Below, piece by piece: positions 20,169 through 28,365 of a stretch of DNA of 64,000 bases. Under the pieces are notes generated by a model, which was given only the letters and a program-made list of their open reading frames with translations, did not search any database and had not been told where the DNA came from. Source of the stretch: Lachnospiraceae bacterium (GTDB lineage Bacteria; Bacillota; Clostridia; Lachnospirales; Lachnospiraceae); NCBI GenBank assembly GCA_021203205.1, contig JAJQBQ010000061.1, positions 1 through 64,000 of the forward strand, in the 5' to 3' direction. The first letter of the stretch is position 1. Each line of letters opens with the position of its first letter. A program made the position numbers and the translations under genes.

Positions 20169-21059
20169 ATGAGTGAGAAGAGAAAACGCCGCTGGGGCGA
20201 CCGCAGGGACGGCCGTTACGTGAGGGAGTTGCCCGGCCTTCAGGCCATCATGGCACATTTGATGCCGAACCGCACGGACGCGGAGGTTTATCTGAATGAT
20301 AAAATCGACGCGACCGAGCTGATGAAATATCTGGAAGCCAAAAACGGGCCGGATGCAGACTATAAGATGACCATTTTCCATTGCGCCATCACCGCGCTGG
20401 CGCGCATGGTGAAGGAGCGGCCGCTCATGAACCGCTTCATCCAGGGCCACCGCACCTATGAGCGCTACGAAATCAGCCTGAGCTTTGTGTGCAAGCGCCG
20501 CTTCACCGACCATGCCGAGGAGGCATTGATGGTACTGGTTCCGAAGGAGACCGACACCGTGAACGAAATCGGCAAAAAGATCGTCGGCGATGTCATGGAA
20601 ACCAGAAAGAGCGAGCACTCCACCGGCGGTGTGGATGCGCTGATGGACACGCTGAAAAAGCTGCCTCGCCCGCTGCTGATGCTGGTGGTGCGCATCATCC
20701 GTTATCTCGATTTCTGGGGGAAAAATCCCTCCTTTATCACCGAGGGCGACCCCAACTATACCACTATACTGGTCAGCAACCTGGGCTCCATCAAATGCCC
20801 GGCGGTCTACCATCATCTAAATAACTACGGCACCAACAGTATCATGGTGACCATCGGGACGCTGCACAAGGAGGAAGTCCTCATGGAGGACGGTCATAAG
20901 GAAGTGCGCGACATCGTGGATATCGGCGCGACCCTGGACGAGCGCATCGCGGACGGATTTTACTTTGCCCGAAGCCTGAAGCTGGTGAAATATATCTTTG
21001 CACACCCGGAACTGCTGGAGCAGCCGTTAAATGTGCCGAGTGGGTTTGAGTATAAATAA
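20169..21059 (+). CDS. E2/chloramphenicol-acetyltransferase-fold acyltransferase, lipoyl-free
   Basis: 296 residues resembling the catalytic domain of 2-oxoacid dehydrogenase E2 (CAT fold), with no lipoyl or E1/E3-binding domain. The E2 core pattern is seen in VSNLGSIKCPAVYHHLNNYG and in DERIADG at residues 257-263. In active E2/CAT enzymes this last motif is DHRxxDG with a catalytic His; here the His position is Glu. An AGGAGG site precedes the ATG. It follows the acyl-CoA ligase and hydrolase by 87 bases, suggesting an acyl-CoA-linked pathway. It could be a non-catalytic or altered acyltransferase. Confidence 0.75.
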   Translation: MSEKRKRRWGDRRDGRYVRELPGLQAIMAHLMPNRTDAEVYLNDKIDATELMKYLEAKNGPDADYKMTIFHCAITALARMVKERPLMNRFIQGHRTYERYEISLSFVCKRRFTDHAEEALMVLVPKETDTVNEIGKKIVGDVMETRKSEHSTGGVDALMDTLKKLPRPLLMLVVRIIRYLDFWGKNPSFITEGDPNYTTILVSNLGSIKCPAVYHHLNNYGTNSIMVTIGTLHKEEVLMEDGHKEVRDIVDIGATLDERIADGFYFARSLKLVKYIFAHPELLEQPLNVPSGFEYK

Positions 21060-21090
21060 CGCCGCCCATTCTTTTTCACACAACTTTTCC

Positions 21091-21119
21091 TTGCAATCAT
21101 CCCGCGGAATTGCTATAAT
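21091..21119 (+). promoter_or_regulatory. Strong promoter of the cdaA operon
   Basis: TTGCAA at 21091-21096, a 17-base spacer and TATAAT at 21114-21119 with an extended TGC before the -10. It drives the run of same-strand genes from 21211 onward. Confidence 0.8.
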
Positions 21120-21210
21120 GGCCCGGTAAAGCTGGCAGACGGCCATGACTGTTTAAAGTGACATGACAGTTGCGTTTCAGAACAAACGAATGGCAAAGCC
21201 CCGGGGGATC

Positions 21211-22347
21211 ATGTCTATGTTAAATGAAGAAAAAATCATTCTTATGACAAAACTTGCCATTTATGAAAAGGGCGAGGGGAAAAAGGAAATTCCCATGAGC
21301 AGGTATTACCGCAACGACTATGTGGGTGTGCATATGCTGTACACCTTCCTGTCGGTCACGGCGGGGTACGTGCTCCTGTTTGCGTTATATATTGCGAGAG
21401 ACGTGGAGGAATTTTTGAGCAGTCTCACAACCATGGACTTAAAAAAGTTCCTGTTTACCGCGCTGGCCATTTATATTGGCGCGGAGCTGTTTTTCCTTTT
21501 TGTGACATGGATCCTGTATCGGTACAGATTTAAGAAAAACCGCCGCCATCTGAATGAATATTATGGAAATCTGAAAAAGCTGAAGAAGATTCAGAAAAAA
21601 GAACAGGCGGAAGCCATAAAAATGGCAGAGGGAACAGAAAACGCGCCGAAAGAGGAGACGGAAGAAGACGACAGCCCCGCGGAGGAAGCCGGTGAGGAGG
21701 ATATCTTCCGTGAGCCGAAGCAGAAAGGGCTTTTCAGAAAGCGGAAAGCGGAGAATATCGGGGAGGAAAAACCGCACAGGAAGCAGACCGCCGGGGATCC
21801 GGAGTTCCGGGATGAAGAGGAGGATGTTCTGACCTTCTTTGATGAAGAAGAACCGGAGGATGATCTGATTTTTGCAGGCGAAGAGGAAACTGACGGGGAT
21901 GAAAACCGGCCGGACGGAAAAAACGCAGAGGCCGACGTGGAATTCATTGACGGAAAGGAAGCTGACCGGGAGGAGAAATTCCCTGACAGGGAGAATACGG
22001 ACGGTGCCGTGAAGCTCTCATGGAAAAAAGCCGACGGCAGGGACATGAATTTATACGATGAAAAAGAGAACGGCCGAGGGAATATAATGGAAGTTCCGGA
22101 GACAAATCCGATGCAGACGGATGGTCACACTGCTGATCCGGGACTGACGGCCGGACGGACCGGAAAGCGAACACAGGAATCCGAACCGGTTTTTGAACAG
22201 CCGCAGGAATCCACATCGGCTCCGGAACAGCCGCAGGAGAATGCAGCGGATCCGGAACTGGCTCTGGAGCAGGCGCTGAAAAAAATGGTACTGGATATTT
22301 CGGAAGATGAAGAGGAGGATGAGGATGGCTTCACTTTTAGTTCTTAG
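21211..22347 (+). CDS. Conserved hypothetical membrane protein with charged tail
   Basis: 378 residues from the ATG at 21211 (an upstream in-frame ATG at 21163 is possible). N-terminal cytosolic part with RYYRNDYVGVH, then two transmembrane helices (about 48-68 and 88-110), a basic helix, then about 240 residues that are extremely Glu/Asp/Lys/Gly-rich and repetitive. The tail overlaps the next gene by 23 bases. I do not recognise a domain. Its place at the head of the cdaA operon suggests a role with the membrane cyclase or the cell envelope. Confidence 0.65.
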   Translation: MSMLNEEKIILMTKLAIYEKGEGKKEIPMSRYYRNDYVGVHMLYTFLSVTAGYVLLFALYIARDVEEFLSSLTTMDLKKFLFTALAIYIGAELFFLFVTWILYRYRFKKNRRHLNEYYGNLKKLKKIQKKEQAEAIKMAEGTENAPKEETEEDDSPAEEAGEEDIFREPKQKGLFRKRKAENIGEEKPHRKQTAGDPEFRDEEEDVLTFFDEEEPEDDLIFAGEEETDGDENRPDGKNAEADVEFIDGKEADREEKFPDRENTDGAVKLSWKKADGRDMNLYDEKENGRGNIMEVPETNPMQTDGHTADPGLTAGRTGKRTQESEPVFEQPQESTSAPEQPQENAADPELALEQALKKMVLDISEDEEEDEDGFTFSS

Positions 22348-23287
22348 AGAAAAGATAAAGGAGTTTCTCGGGGTAAACGACGCATATATCCGCCCGCTTT
22401 TTAAGTTTGTGGTCGTCTTTGTGGCGCTCATGATCCTGGACAGTGTGACCGGATACATGGAAATCCTGGGATATCCGGCAGTAATGCTGGTGCTGGCACT
22501 GGCCTGCGCTTTTCTGCCGGCCAACTGTATCCTTCTTATTTTGATGGCATATCTGCTGGGGCAGGTCTACGCCGTAAGCATGATTGCGATGGTTGTGCTG
22601 TTCGTGATTTTGCTGGTCATGTATCTGCTCTACTATCATTTTACACCGAAGGACAGCTTTATACTGATTCTGACGCCGGTGTGCTTTGCGCTGCATATGC
22701 CTTATCTGGTACCGCTCCTTGTGGGAATCTTTCTGACACCGTTTTCCATCGTGTCGGCGGCTTTTGGCACGTTTCTGTACTATGCACTTGTCTTTTTCAA
22801 TGAAAACGGATCCGCACTGGTGGCTACGGATGAAGATGCTGTGTCGGAAGTTCTCGCAATCCTGCTGGACGGCCTGATTAATAACCAGATTATGTATGCG
22901 GTGATTGTGGTGTTCGCGGCGACCATTGCGATTGTTTACCTGGTTCGGATACTTCCGATGAAGTATTCTTATCCCTACGCTCTGGTTACGGGGACGATCG
23001 TGCAGATGGTGGGATTTATCCTGATGCGGCTCATGGTGAATTACGAGCTTTCCATCGGAATGCTGATCGGCATGTCGCTGCTGTCGCTGCTGATCGCAGG
23101 GCTGACTGCATTTGTCGTGATACCGCTGGATTACAGCAGGACAGAAGTGGTCCGGTATGAGGACGATGATTATTATTATTATGTAAGAGCGGTGCCGAAA
23201 TACACCGTGACGAAACCGAACGTTAAGGTAAAGCGAATCAATGCGCGGAAGGAAAGAAGGGCTTCGTCAGGCAGAAAACGTTCATAA
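22325..23287 (+). CDS. Polytopic membrane protein of unknown function
   Basis: 320 residues. The ATG at 22325 is favoured because AGAGGAGG lies six bases upstream, inside the preceding gene. About eight transmembrane segments are visible, followed by a basic C-terminal tail (KVKRINARKERRASSGRKRS) that would be cytosolic. It lies 75 bases before cdaA. No family motif was recognised. Confidence 0.7.
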   Translation: MASLLVLREKIKEFLGVNDAYIRPLFKFVVVFVALMILDSVTGYMEILGYPAVMLVLALACAFLPANCILLILMAYLLGQVYAVSMIAMVVLFVILLVMYLLYYHFTPKDSFILILTPVCFALHMPYLVPLLVGIFLTPFSIVSAAFGTFLYYALVFFNENGSALVATDEDAVSEVLAILLDGLINNQIMYAVIVVFAATIAIVYLVRILPMKYSYPYALVTGTIVQMVGFILMRLMVNYELSIGMLIGMSLLSLLIAGLTAFVVIPLDYSRTEVVRYEDDDYYYYVRAVPKYTVTKPNVKVKRINARKERRASSGRKRS

Positions 23288-23362
23288 CAGACCGGTTTTA
23301 CGCAGTCTGCCAAATGTAAATGGAACACGGCGGACTGCAGCGGAGGGGAAAGGATACGGGGG

Positions 23363-24301
23363 ATGACAGCCTTTTTTGAATATATCAAGGATTTTGTCGG
23401 GCAATATCTGGAATTTCCGTCAATTACGCTGACGGATATTGCCGAGATTATTATCCTTGCATTTCTGGTATATGAAATACTTGTCTGGATGAAGAACACG
23501 AAAGCCTGGACACTGTTCCAGGGAATCGTGCTTATTTTGGTGTTTCTCCTGATCTGTCAGATCTTCAATTTTTCCATTATCCTGTGGCTGGCGGAACGGC
23601 TGTTCAGCGCGGCCATTATCGCGGTGGTTATCATTTTCCAGCCGGAGCTCAGGAAAGCGCTGGAGCAGCTTGGGCAAAATAAAATGTTCTTCAACTTTCT
23701 CCTGTCCGGTTCCGGTAACAGTGTCACGGAGAAATACAGTGACAAGACGATCAATGAACTGGTAAGTGCGGCCGTCTCTCTGGGAAAAGCAAAGACAGGC
23801 GCACTGATCGTTATAGAAAATAAAATCCTTCTGGACGACTATATTAACACGGGAATTCGGCTGGACGCAGAGATCACGAGCCAGCTTCTGATTAATATTT
23901 TTGAGCACAATACGCCGCTTCACGACGGCGCTGTTGTCATGCGCGGAGACAGAATCGTGTCGGCCACCTGCTATCTGCCGCTGACCGATAACAGGGGCCT
24001 GAGCAAAGATCTGGGGACGAGACACCGCGCGGCTGTGGGCATGAGTGAGGCGACGGATTCACTGACGATCGTCGTCTCCGAGGAGACCGGACACATTTCC
24101 GTCGCGCAGGGCGGAAGCCTTGAGGAGAACCTGGATTCGAACCGGTTAAGAACCAGGCTGATCGACTTCCAGGAGAAGAAGGTTCCGACCGCGGAAAAGC
24201 ATGCAAAAAGGAAGGAGAAAAAGCGTAAGAATGAAGCTGCCGGAAGGAAAGCCGGATCGAAAGAAGCTGGCGGAAAAACTGAAAAACCTCATAACGAATA
24301 A
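23363..24301 (+). CDS. cdaA: Diadenylate cyclase CdaA
   Basis: 312 residues. It makes c-di-AMP from two ATP. Three N-terminal transmembrane helices are followed by a DAC domain with the active-site motifs HDGAVV (Asp188) and RHR (220-222). The C-terminal 35 residues are Lys/Glu-rich. The gene is followed by a YbbR-domain protein, the usual CdaA partner in Firmicutes, whose frame overlaps the end of cdaA by 71 bases. c-di-AMP controls potassium, osmolytes and wall homeostasis. Confidence 0.95.
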   Translation: MTAFFEYIKDFVGQYLEFPSITLTDIAEIIILAFLVYEILVWMKNTKAWTLFQGIVLILVFLLICQIFNFSIILWLAERLFSAAIIAVVIIFQPELRKALEQLGQNKMFFNFLLSGSGNSVTEKYSDKTINELVSAAVSLGKAKTGALIVIENKILLDDYINTGIRLDAEITSQLLINIFEHNTPLHDGAVVMRGDRIVSATCYLPLTDNRGLSKDLGTRHRAAVGMSEATDSLTIVVSEETGHISVAQGGSLEENLDSNRLRTRLIDFQEKKVPTAEKHAKRKEKKRKNEAAGRKAGSKEAGGKTEKPHNE

Positions 24302-25874
24302 TATCATTCTGAAGCTGGCGGCGCTGGCGCTGGCGTTTGTGATCTGGATCGTGGTAGTGAATGTCAGTGATCCGGACACGGTCGTGACCATAGACGGTAT
24401 TGAAGTCCAGATTCTGAACGAAAATTTCTTTCTGGATCAGGACATGACTTACCGGGTGACGAACATCGACATGGAGGACGTGACGGTGACGCTCAAAGGC
24501 CCCAGATCTGTGCTGGAGGATCTGACGGCGAATGATTTTGTGATCACCGCGAATCTGAAAAACTATGATTCTGTCGCGGGCTCTGTCCCGCTCGATATAT
24601 CCTTAAGTTCGACCTACTCGCGCTATCAGGATGAAATTGAGTACCTGAGCAGGCCGTATTCGGCGTGGCTGGAGCTCGAGAACATTACGGAAGTGCAGTA
24701 TACGGTGGAGGTGAATGTCACCGGAAATCTTTCCGAGGGCTATATTCAGGGCGATGCGGTCTTTTCCACGACACAGGTAACGGTAAAAGCGCCGGAATCC
24801 ACCCACAATCTGATACGCACGGTCAGGGTTACGGTAAATGTCGGCGGCGCCACGTCGGATGTGACAGTCACCGGGCAGACACCGCTGCTCTACGACTCGA
24901 GCGGCAATGCGATCAAGACCTCAAGCGAGGTAACTGTGCTGACCCAGGTGGATGTGACGATTCCGATCTATTATACAAAGACCGTTCCGGTGTACGTAAC
25001 GCTGGAGGGTGAGTGTGCCGATGAGGCGGAAATGACCGGCTACAGCTTAAGTATGGAAGAGGTCATGATTTACGGGGAAAAGACCGTCCTGGACACCATC
25101 GACAGTGTCAGTATTACCGGCAGTGCGGTTTCCGTCGAGGGGATCTCCGAATCGACCGAGCTGACGGTTTCGGTGAACGATTACCTGCCGTCGGGTGTGG
25201 CCGTTTACGGGGAAGAGTACGAGACGCTGACGGTTTCGGTCACCGTGGAGGGTATCGAGCAGCGCACGGTTACGATTGAGAAGACCGATATTATGTATCT
25301 GAATTCCCCCACCGGATATCTGATCAGCTTCGCGAATGACGATGATGTCACGGTCGTGCTGAAAGGTTTACAGGAAGACCTGGATGCACTGAACGAGGAT
25401 ACGCTGAATCCGTATGTGGATCTTTCTGACCTTACGGCCGGCAGCCATGCGGTGGCGCTGAACCTCACGCTTCCGGACGGGCTGACATTTCAGGATGACG
25501 TTTATATTGTGGTGGAGATCACGGAGACGACAGAAACGATGGAAGTGACCATTGCAAAGAGCAGCATTGAAATACGCAATGCGTCGGACGATTATGAGGT
25601 GGCATTTGAAGACAATGACAGCGAGACTGTTATTCTGGAAGGATTGCAGGATGATCTGGATGCGCTCGATGTGAGCACGCTCGACCCGTATGTGGATTTG
25701 TCGGGCCTGGGTGTCGGCAGAAACGCGGTTGAGCTGGAGGTGACGCTGCCGGACGGAATTACGATGCAGGGCACTGCGTATGTGATCGTGGTGATCTCGG
25801 AGCCTGAGACCACCACGCAGGAAATCACAGAGACAGAGACTACGACTGCGGAGGAAGAAGAGACGACGGAGTAG
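24231..25874 (+). CDS. cdaR: YbbR-domain CdaA regulator
   Basis: 547 residues from ATG 24231 (AAGGAG is 13 bases upstream; an earlier in-frame ATG at 24201 is possible). One N-terminal transmembrane helix (ILKLAALALAFVIWIVVVNV) is followed by several extracellular YbbR repeats. The last two are near-duplicates with the pattern VxLxGLQ(E/D)DLDAL....LxPYVDLS. The C-terminus is a Thr/Glu tail. In known systems CdaR modulates CdaA in the membrane. The large overlap with cdaA implies coupled translation. Confidence 0.85.
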   Translation: MKLPEGKPDRKKLAEKLKNLITNNIILKLAALALAFVIWIVVVNVSDPDTVVTIDGIEVQILNENFFLDQDMTYRVTNIDMEDVTVTLKGPRSVLEDLTANDFVITANLKNYDSVAGSVPLDISLSSTYSRYQDEIEYLSRPYSAWLELENITEVQYTVEVNVTGNLSEGYIQGDAVFSTTQVTVKAPESTHNLIRTVRVTVNVGGATSDVTVTGQTPLLYDSSGNAIKTSSEVTVLTQVDVTIPIYYTKTVPVYVTLEGECADEAEMTGYSLSMEEVMIYGEKTVLDTIDSVSITGSAVSVEGISESTELTVSVNDYLPSGVAVYGEEYETLTVSVTVEGIEQRTVTIEKTDIMYLNSPTGYLISFANDDDVTVVLKGLQEDLDALNEDTLNPYVDLSDLTAGSHAVALNLTLPDGLTFQDDVYIVVEITETTETMEVTIAKSSIEIRNASDDYEVAFEDNDSETVILEGLQDDLDALDVSTLDPYVDLSGLGVGRNAVELEVTLPDGITMQGTAYVIVVISEPETTTQEITETETTTAEEEETTE

Positions 25875-25896
25875 CGAAAGGGCAGGAGTTTGGAGT

Positions 25897-26175
25897 ATGG
25901 TACAAAGAAAATACATAGTACAGCTGGAAAACGGGATGCATCTGCGTCCCGCCGGGGTGCTCTGCACGGAGGCGGCAAGATATGACTGTAAAATCCGTGT
26001 TCGGGGCAGCCACAAGGAGGTAAGCGCGAAAAGTTTGCTGGGCGTGGTCGGCGCCATGATCAAACAGGGCGATGAGATTGTTATAACTTATGACGGGAAC
26101 CGGGAGGAAGAAGTCGCGGAAAGCATGACAGGCTTTCTGCAGGAGGAAGGGATCGCGGTTCCTGCGGAAACATAA
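25897..26175 (+). CDS. ptsH: HPr-family phosphocarrier
   Basis: 92 residues, the normal size. His15 is in NGMHLRPAG and Ser46 in AKSLLGVV, at exactly the family positions for PEP-dependent and HPr-kinase-dependent phosphorylation. The gene lies 22 bases after the YbbR gene, an unusual place for HPr. It may be the general HPr or a second regulatory copy; with His15 present it is not a Crh. Confidence 0.85.
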   Translation: MVQRKYIVQLENGMHLRPAGVLCTEAARYDCKIRVRGSHKEVSAKSLLGVVGAMIKQGDEIVITYDGNREEEVAESMTGFLQEEGIAVPAET

Positions 26176-26293
26176 TGATTGGCTGCAAAAAGAACGGACA
26201 TTGGAAAATGCCCATGCTGCTGCTTTCTGAACCTTATGGGGAAACAGCAGCGCACTCCCGTGAAGAACGGCATTACAGGAGTACGAAACAAAC

Positions 26294-28081
26294 ATGAATA
26301 AGGATACGCACGAACAGGAAATTGAGGTTGAATTACTGAACCCGGAGGAGATCGAAACGCAGGAGGAGGAAACGGACCTTTCCGCGCTTACTCTGGATGG
26401 GGATTTAATCGAAGAACTGTACCAGGAGCAACAGAAGGAACAGCAGAATTCAGACGAGACATCGCACACAGAAGGGAAACAGGCGGAAAAAATTGTACTG
26501 CCGGATCTGGAAGAACCGGACGGAACTGACATACCGGAGAGAATATATCTGGAGGAGGAGACAGCATCTGTTCCGGATAGCCTGACCGCAGAAGGCGTGG
26601 CTGCGGGAGAGAGTGCAGAGAAAGAAATGTCTGCAGAAACTGCAGGAGCAGCCGGGGAAAGCAAAGCTGCGAAGAGCATTGCTTCGGAAGGTACGGATTC
26701 AACGGATCCGATTGCAAATGTATCGACAGCGGAGGATGCAACCGTGATCGACACGGCTGCGATTGACGAAATCCTGTCGGAGGAGGAAGAAGATTCGGAA
26801 CTGCCGGAAACATCGGATGCGAATCTTCAGGAAACGGCAGATGCGGAGAGCATCGGCGGGGAGGGGGAAAAGCCCAAAAAGAAGAAAAGTGTTCTTCGAA
26901 AGATTCTGAAAGGCGTGCTGATTACCTTCGAGGTACTGATTCTTGCGTTGATTGTTTATGTGGTGGCTATCATTGTTCAGGCGGATTCCACAACGGACCT
27001 CATCAGCAGGTTATCGCAAAGCCTGTTGGGCAAGGCTATCCTGTCCGCAGCCATCGAAGAAGAGTATGAGAGCAATGTGCAGGAAACCATTGCGTCCGAG
27101 CAGATCAGCACGAATGAGGGCCTGGACGTGGAAACCTACACACTTGAAGGGGATTACACTTCTTTTGTGATATTCGGTGTGGATGCCAGGGGCGATGAGT
27201 TTGACAGCGGCACTAACTCGGACACAATCATCATTGTGACGATACAGAATGAGACAGGGCGTGTGCGCATGGCAAGCATTTACCGGGACACCTACCTTCA
27301 GATCGAATCCAGCGATGGGGGTGTTCATTATGCAAAGGCAAACAGCGCCTACTCTTCCGGCGGCGCGGTGCGTGCACTCAACATGTTGAATACAAACTTT
27401 GATTTGGCCCTGGAAGATTATGTGGTGGTCAATTTTGCCGGTGTGGCGGACATTATCGATGAGCTGGGAGGACTCGATATCTATCTCTCAGAAGGCGAGG
27501 TCTCACAGCTGAACACACATCTGAAGAGCAGTATCAGTGCGACAGGGCTTACGGCAGACAAAATCACGTCCGCAGGCTGGAACCATCTGAACGGTGTTCA
27601 GGCGCTTACCTATGCCAGAATTCGGAAAACGGCATTCACCGATCCGGAAACGGGAGAGGTATATAATAATGACTACGGCAGGACAAAGCGGCAGCAATAT
27701 GTAATTTCTCTGCTGGCAGCGAAGGCGAAGGAGGCCTCGGTTTCCGAACTGATAGCCATCGTAAACCGTGTTTTCAGTTATAACACGGACGAAGAAAAGG
27801 TGATCGGAACGACGTACGCTTTTGATGATATTATTTCCATGATTCCCCTGGCTCTGACCTTTACGCTGGACGGAGGCGAAGGCTACCCGGACAATAAGAC
27901 AACCATGGTTATGAGCGATTTGAACGGCGCGGACTGCGTGATCGCGACCGATCTGGTAAGCGATGTGTCAGCGCTTCACGAATTTTTGTATGACGAGGAG
28001 AATTATTCCCCGACAGGGGCTGTGCGCAATATCGCCGACACGATTCTGGACAGGGCGGCAACTTACGGAACAGAGGATTGA
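26294..28081 (+). CDS. LytR-CpsA-Psr (LCP) wall-polymer ligase
   Basis: 595 residues. About 195 acidic, low-complexity cytosolic residues, a basic stop and one transmembrane helix (about 205-228), then an extracellular LCP domain. Family signatures: FVIFGVDARGDEFDSGTNSDT, MASIYRDTYLQI, and NHLNGVQALTYARIRK followed by DYGRTKRQQ. LCP proteins move teichoic-acid-like or capsular polymers from lipid carrier to peptidoglycan. The acidic N-terminal extension is much longer than usual. AGGAG lies 13 bases upstream of the ATG. Confidence 0.88.
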   Translation: MNKDTHEQEIEVELLNPEEIETQEEETDLSALTLDGDLIEELYQEQQKEQQNSDETSHTEGKQAEKIVLPDLEEPDGTDIPERIYLEEETASVPDSLTAEGVAAGESAEKEMSAETAGAAGESKAAKSIASEGTDSTDPIANVSTAEDATVIDTAAIDEILSEEEEDSELPETSDANLQETADAESIGGEGEKPKKKKSVLRKILKGVLITFEVLILALIVYVVAIIVQADSTTDLISRLSQSLLGKAILSAAIEEEYESNVQETIASEQISTNEGLDVETYTLEGDYTSFVIFGVDARGDEFDSGTNSDTIIIVTIQNETGRVRMASIYRDTYLQIESSDGGVHYAKANSAYSSGGAVRALNMLNTNFDLALEDYVVVNFAGVADIIDELGGLDIYLSEGEVSQLNTHLKSSISATGLTADKITSAGWNHLNGVQALTYARIRKTAFTDPETGEVYNNDYGRTKRQQYVISLLAAKAKEASVSELIAIVNRVFSYNTDEEKVIGTTYAFDDIISMIPLALTFTLDGGEGYPDNKTTMVMSDLNGADCVIATDLVSDVSALHEFLYDEENYSPTGAVRNIADTILDRAATYGTED

Positions 28082-28172
28082 AAACAGCAGATTCTCTGAA
28101 AGCGAAACAGGAATCCTGGGGAACAGAGGATTAAAACAACAGATTCTCCGAAAGAAAGACAGAGTTCCGGGG
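28067..28172 (+). repeat. Two direct repeats of 53 bp at the end of the LCP gene
   Basis: Two imperfect copies (28067-28119 and 28120-28172) start GGAACAGAGGATT and contain CAGATTCTC(T/C)GAAAG. A third, weaker copy may follow. The first copy spans the LCP stop codon. Confidence 0.65.
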
Positions 28173-28225
28173 CAGCGGTTCGCAAAGCAGAGAATCGAAA
28201 AAGCAAAAGCAGAGGATGAGAAAAG

Positions 28226-28280
28226 AAGGTGTTCGATACTGTATATCTGGAGACGACAGATTAGCATCGAACACCTTTTT
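28226..28280 (+). terminator. Terminator after the LCP gene
   Basis: A 12-bp stem AAGGTGTTCGAT / ATCGAACACCTT, with a smaller hairpin in the loop, runs into TTTTT at 28276-28280. Confidence 0.8.
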
Positions 28281-28365
28281 AAAAAACTTCACTGTGAAAA
28301 CACATATTCAACACATTTTCCCGTTATGATGCACGGCATAAAATCAGAAAGGGGGCATGAGATTC

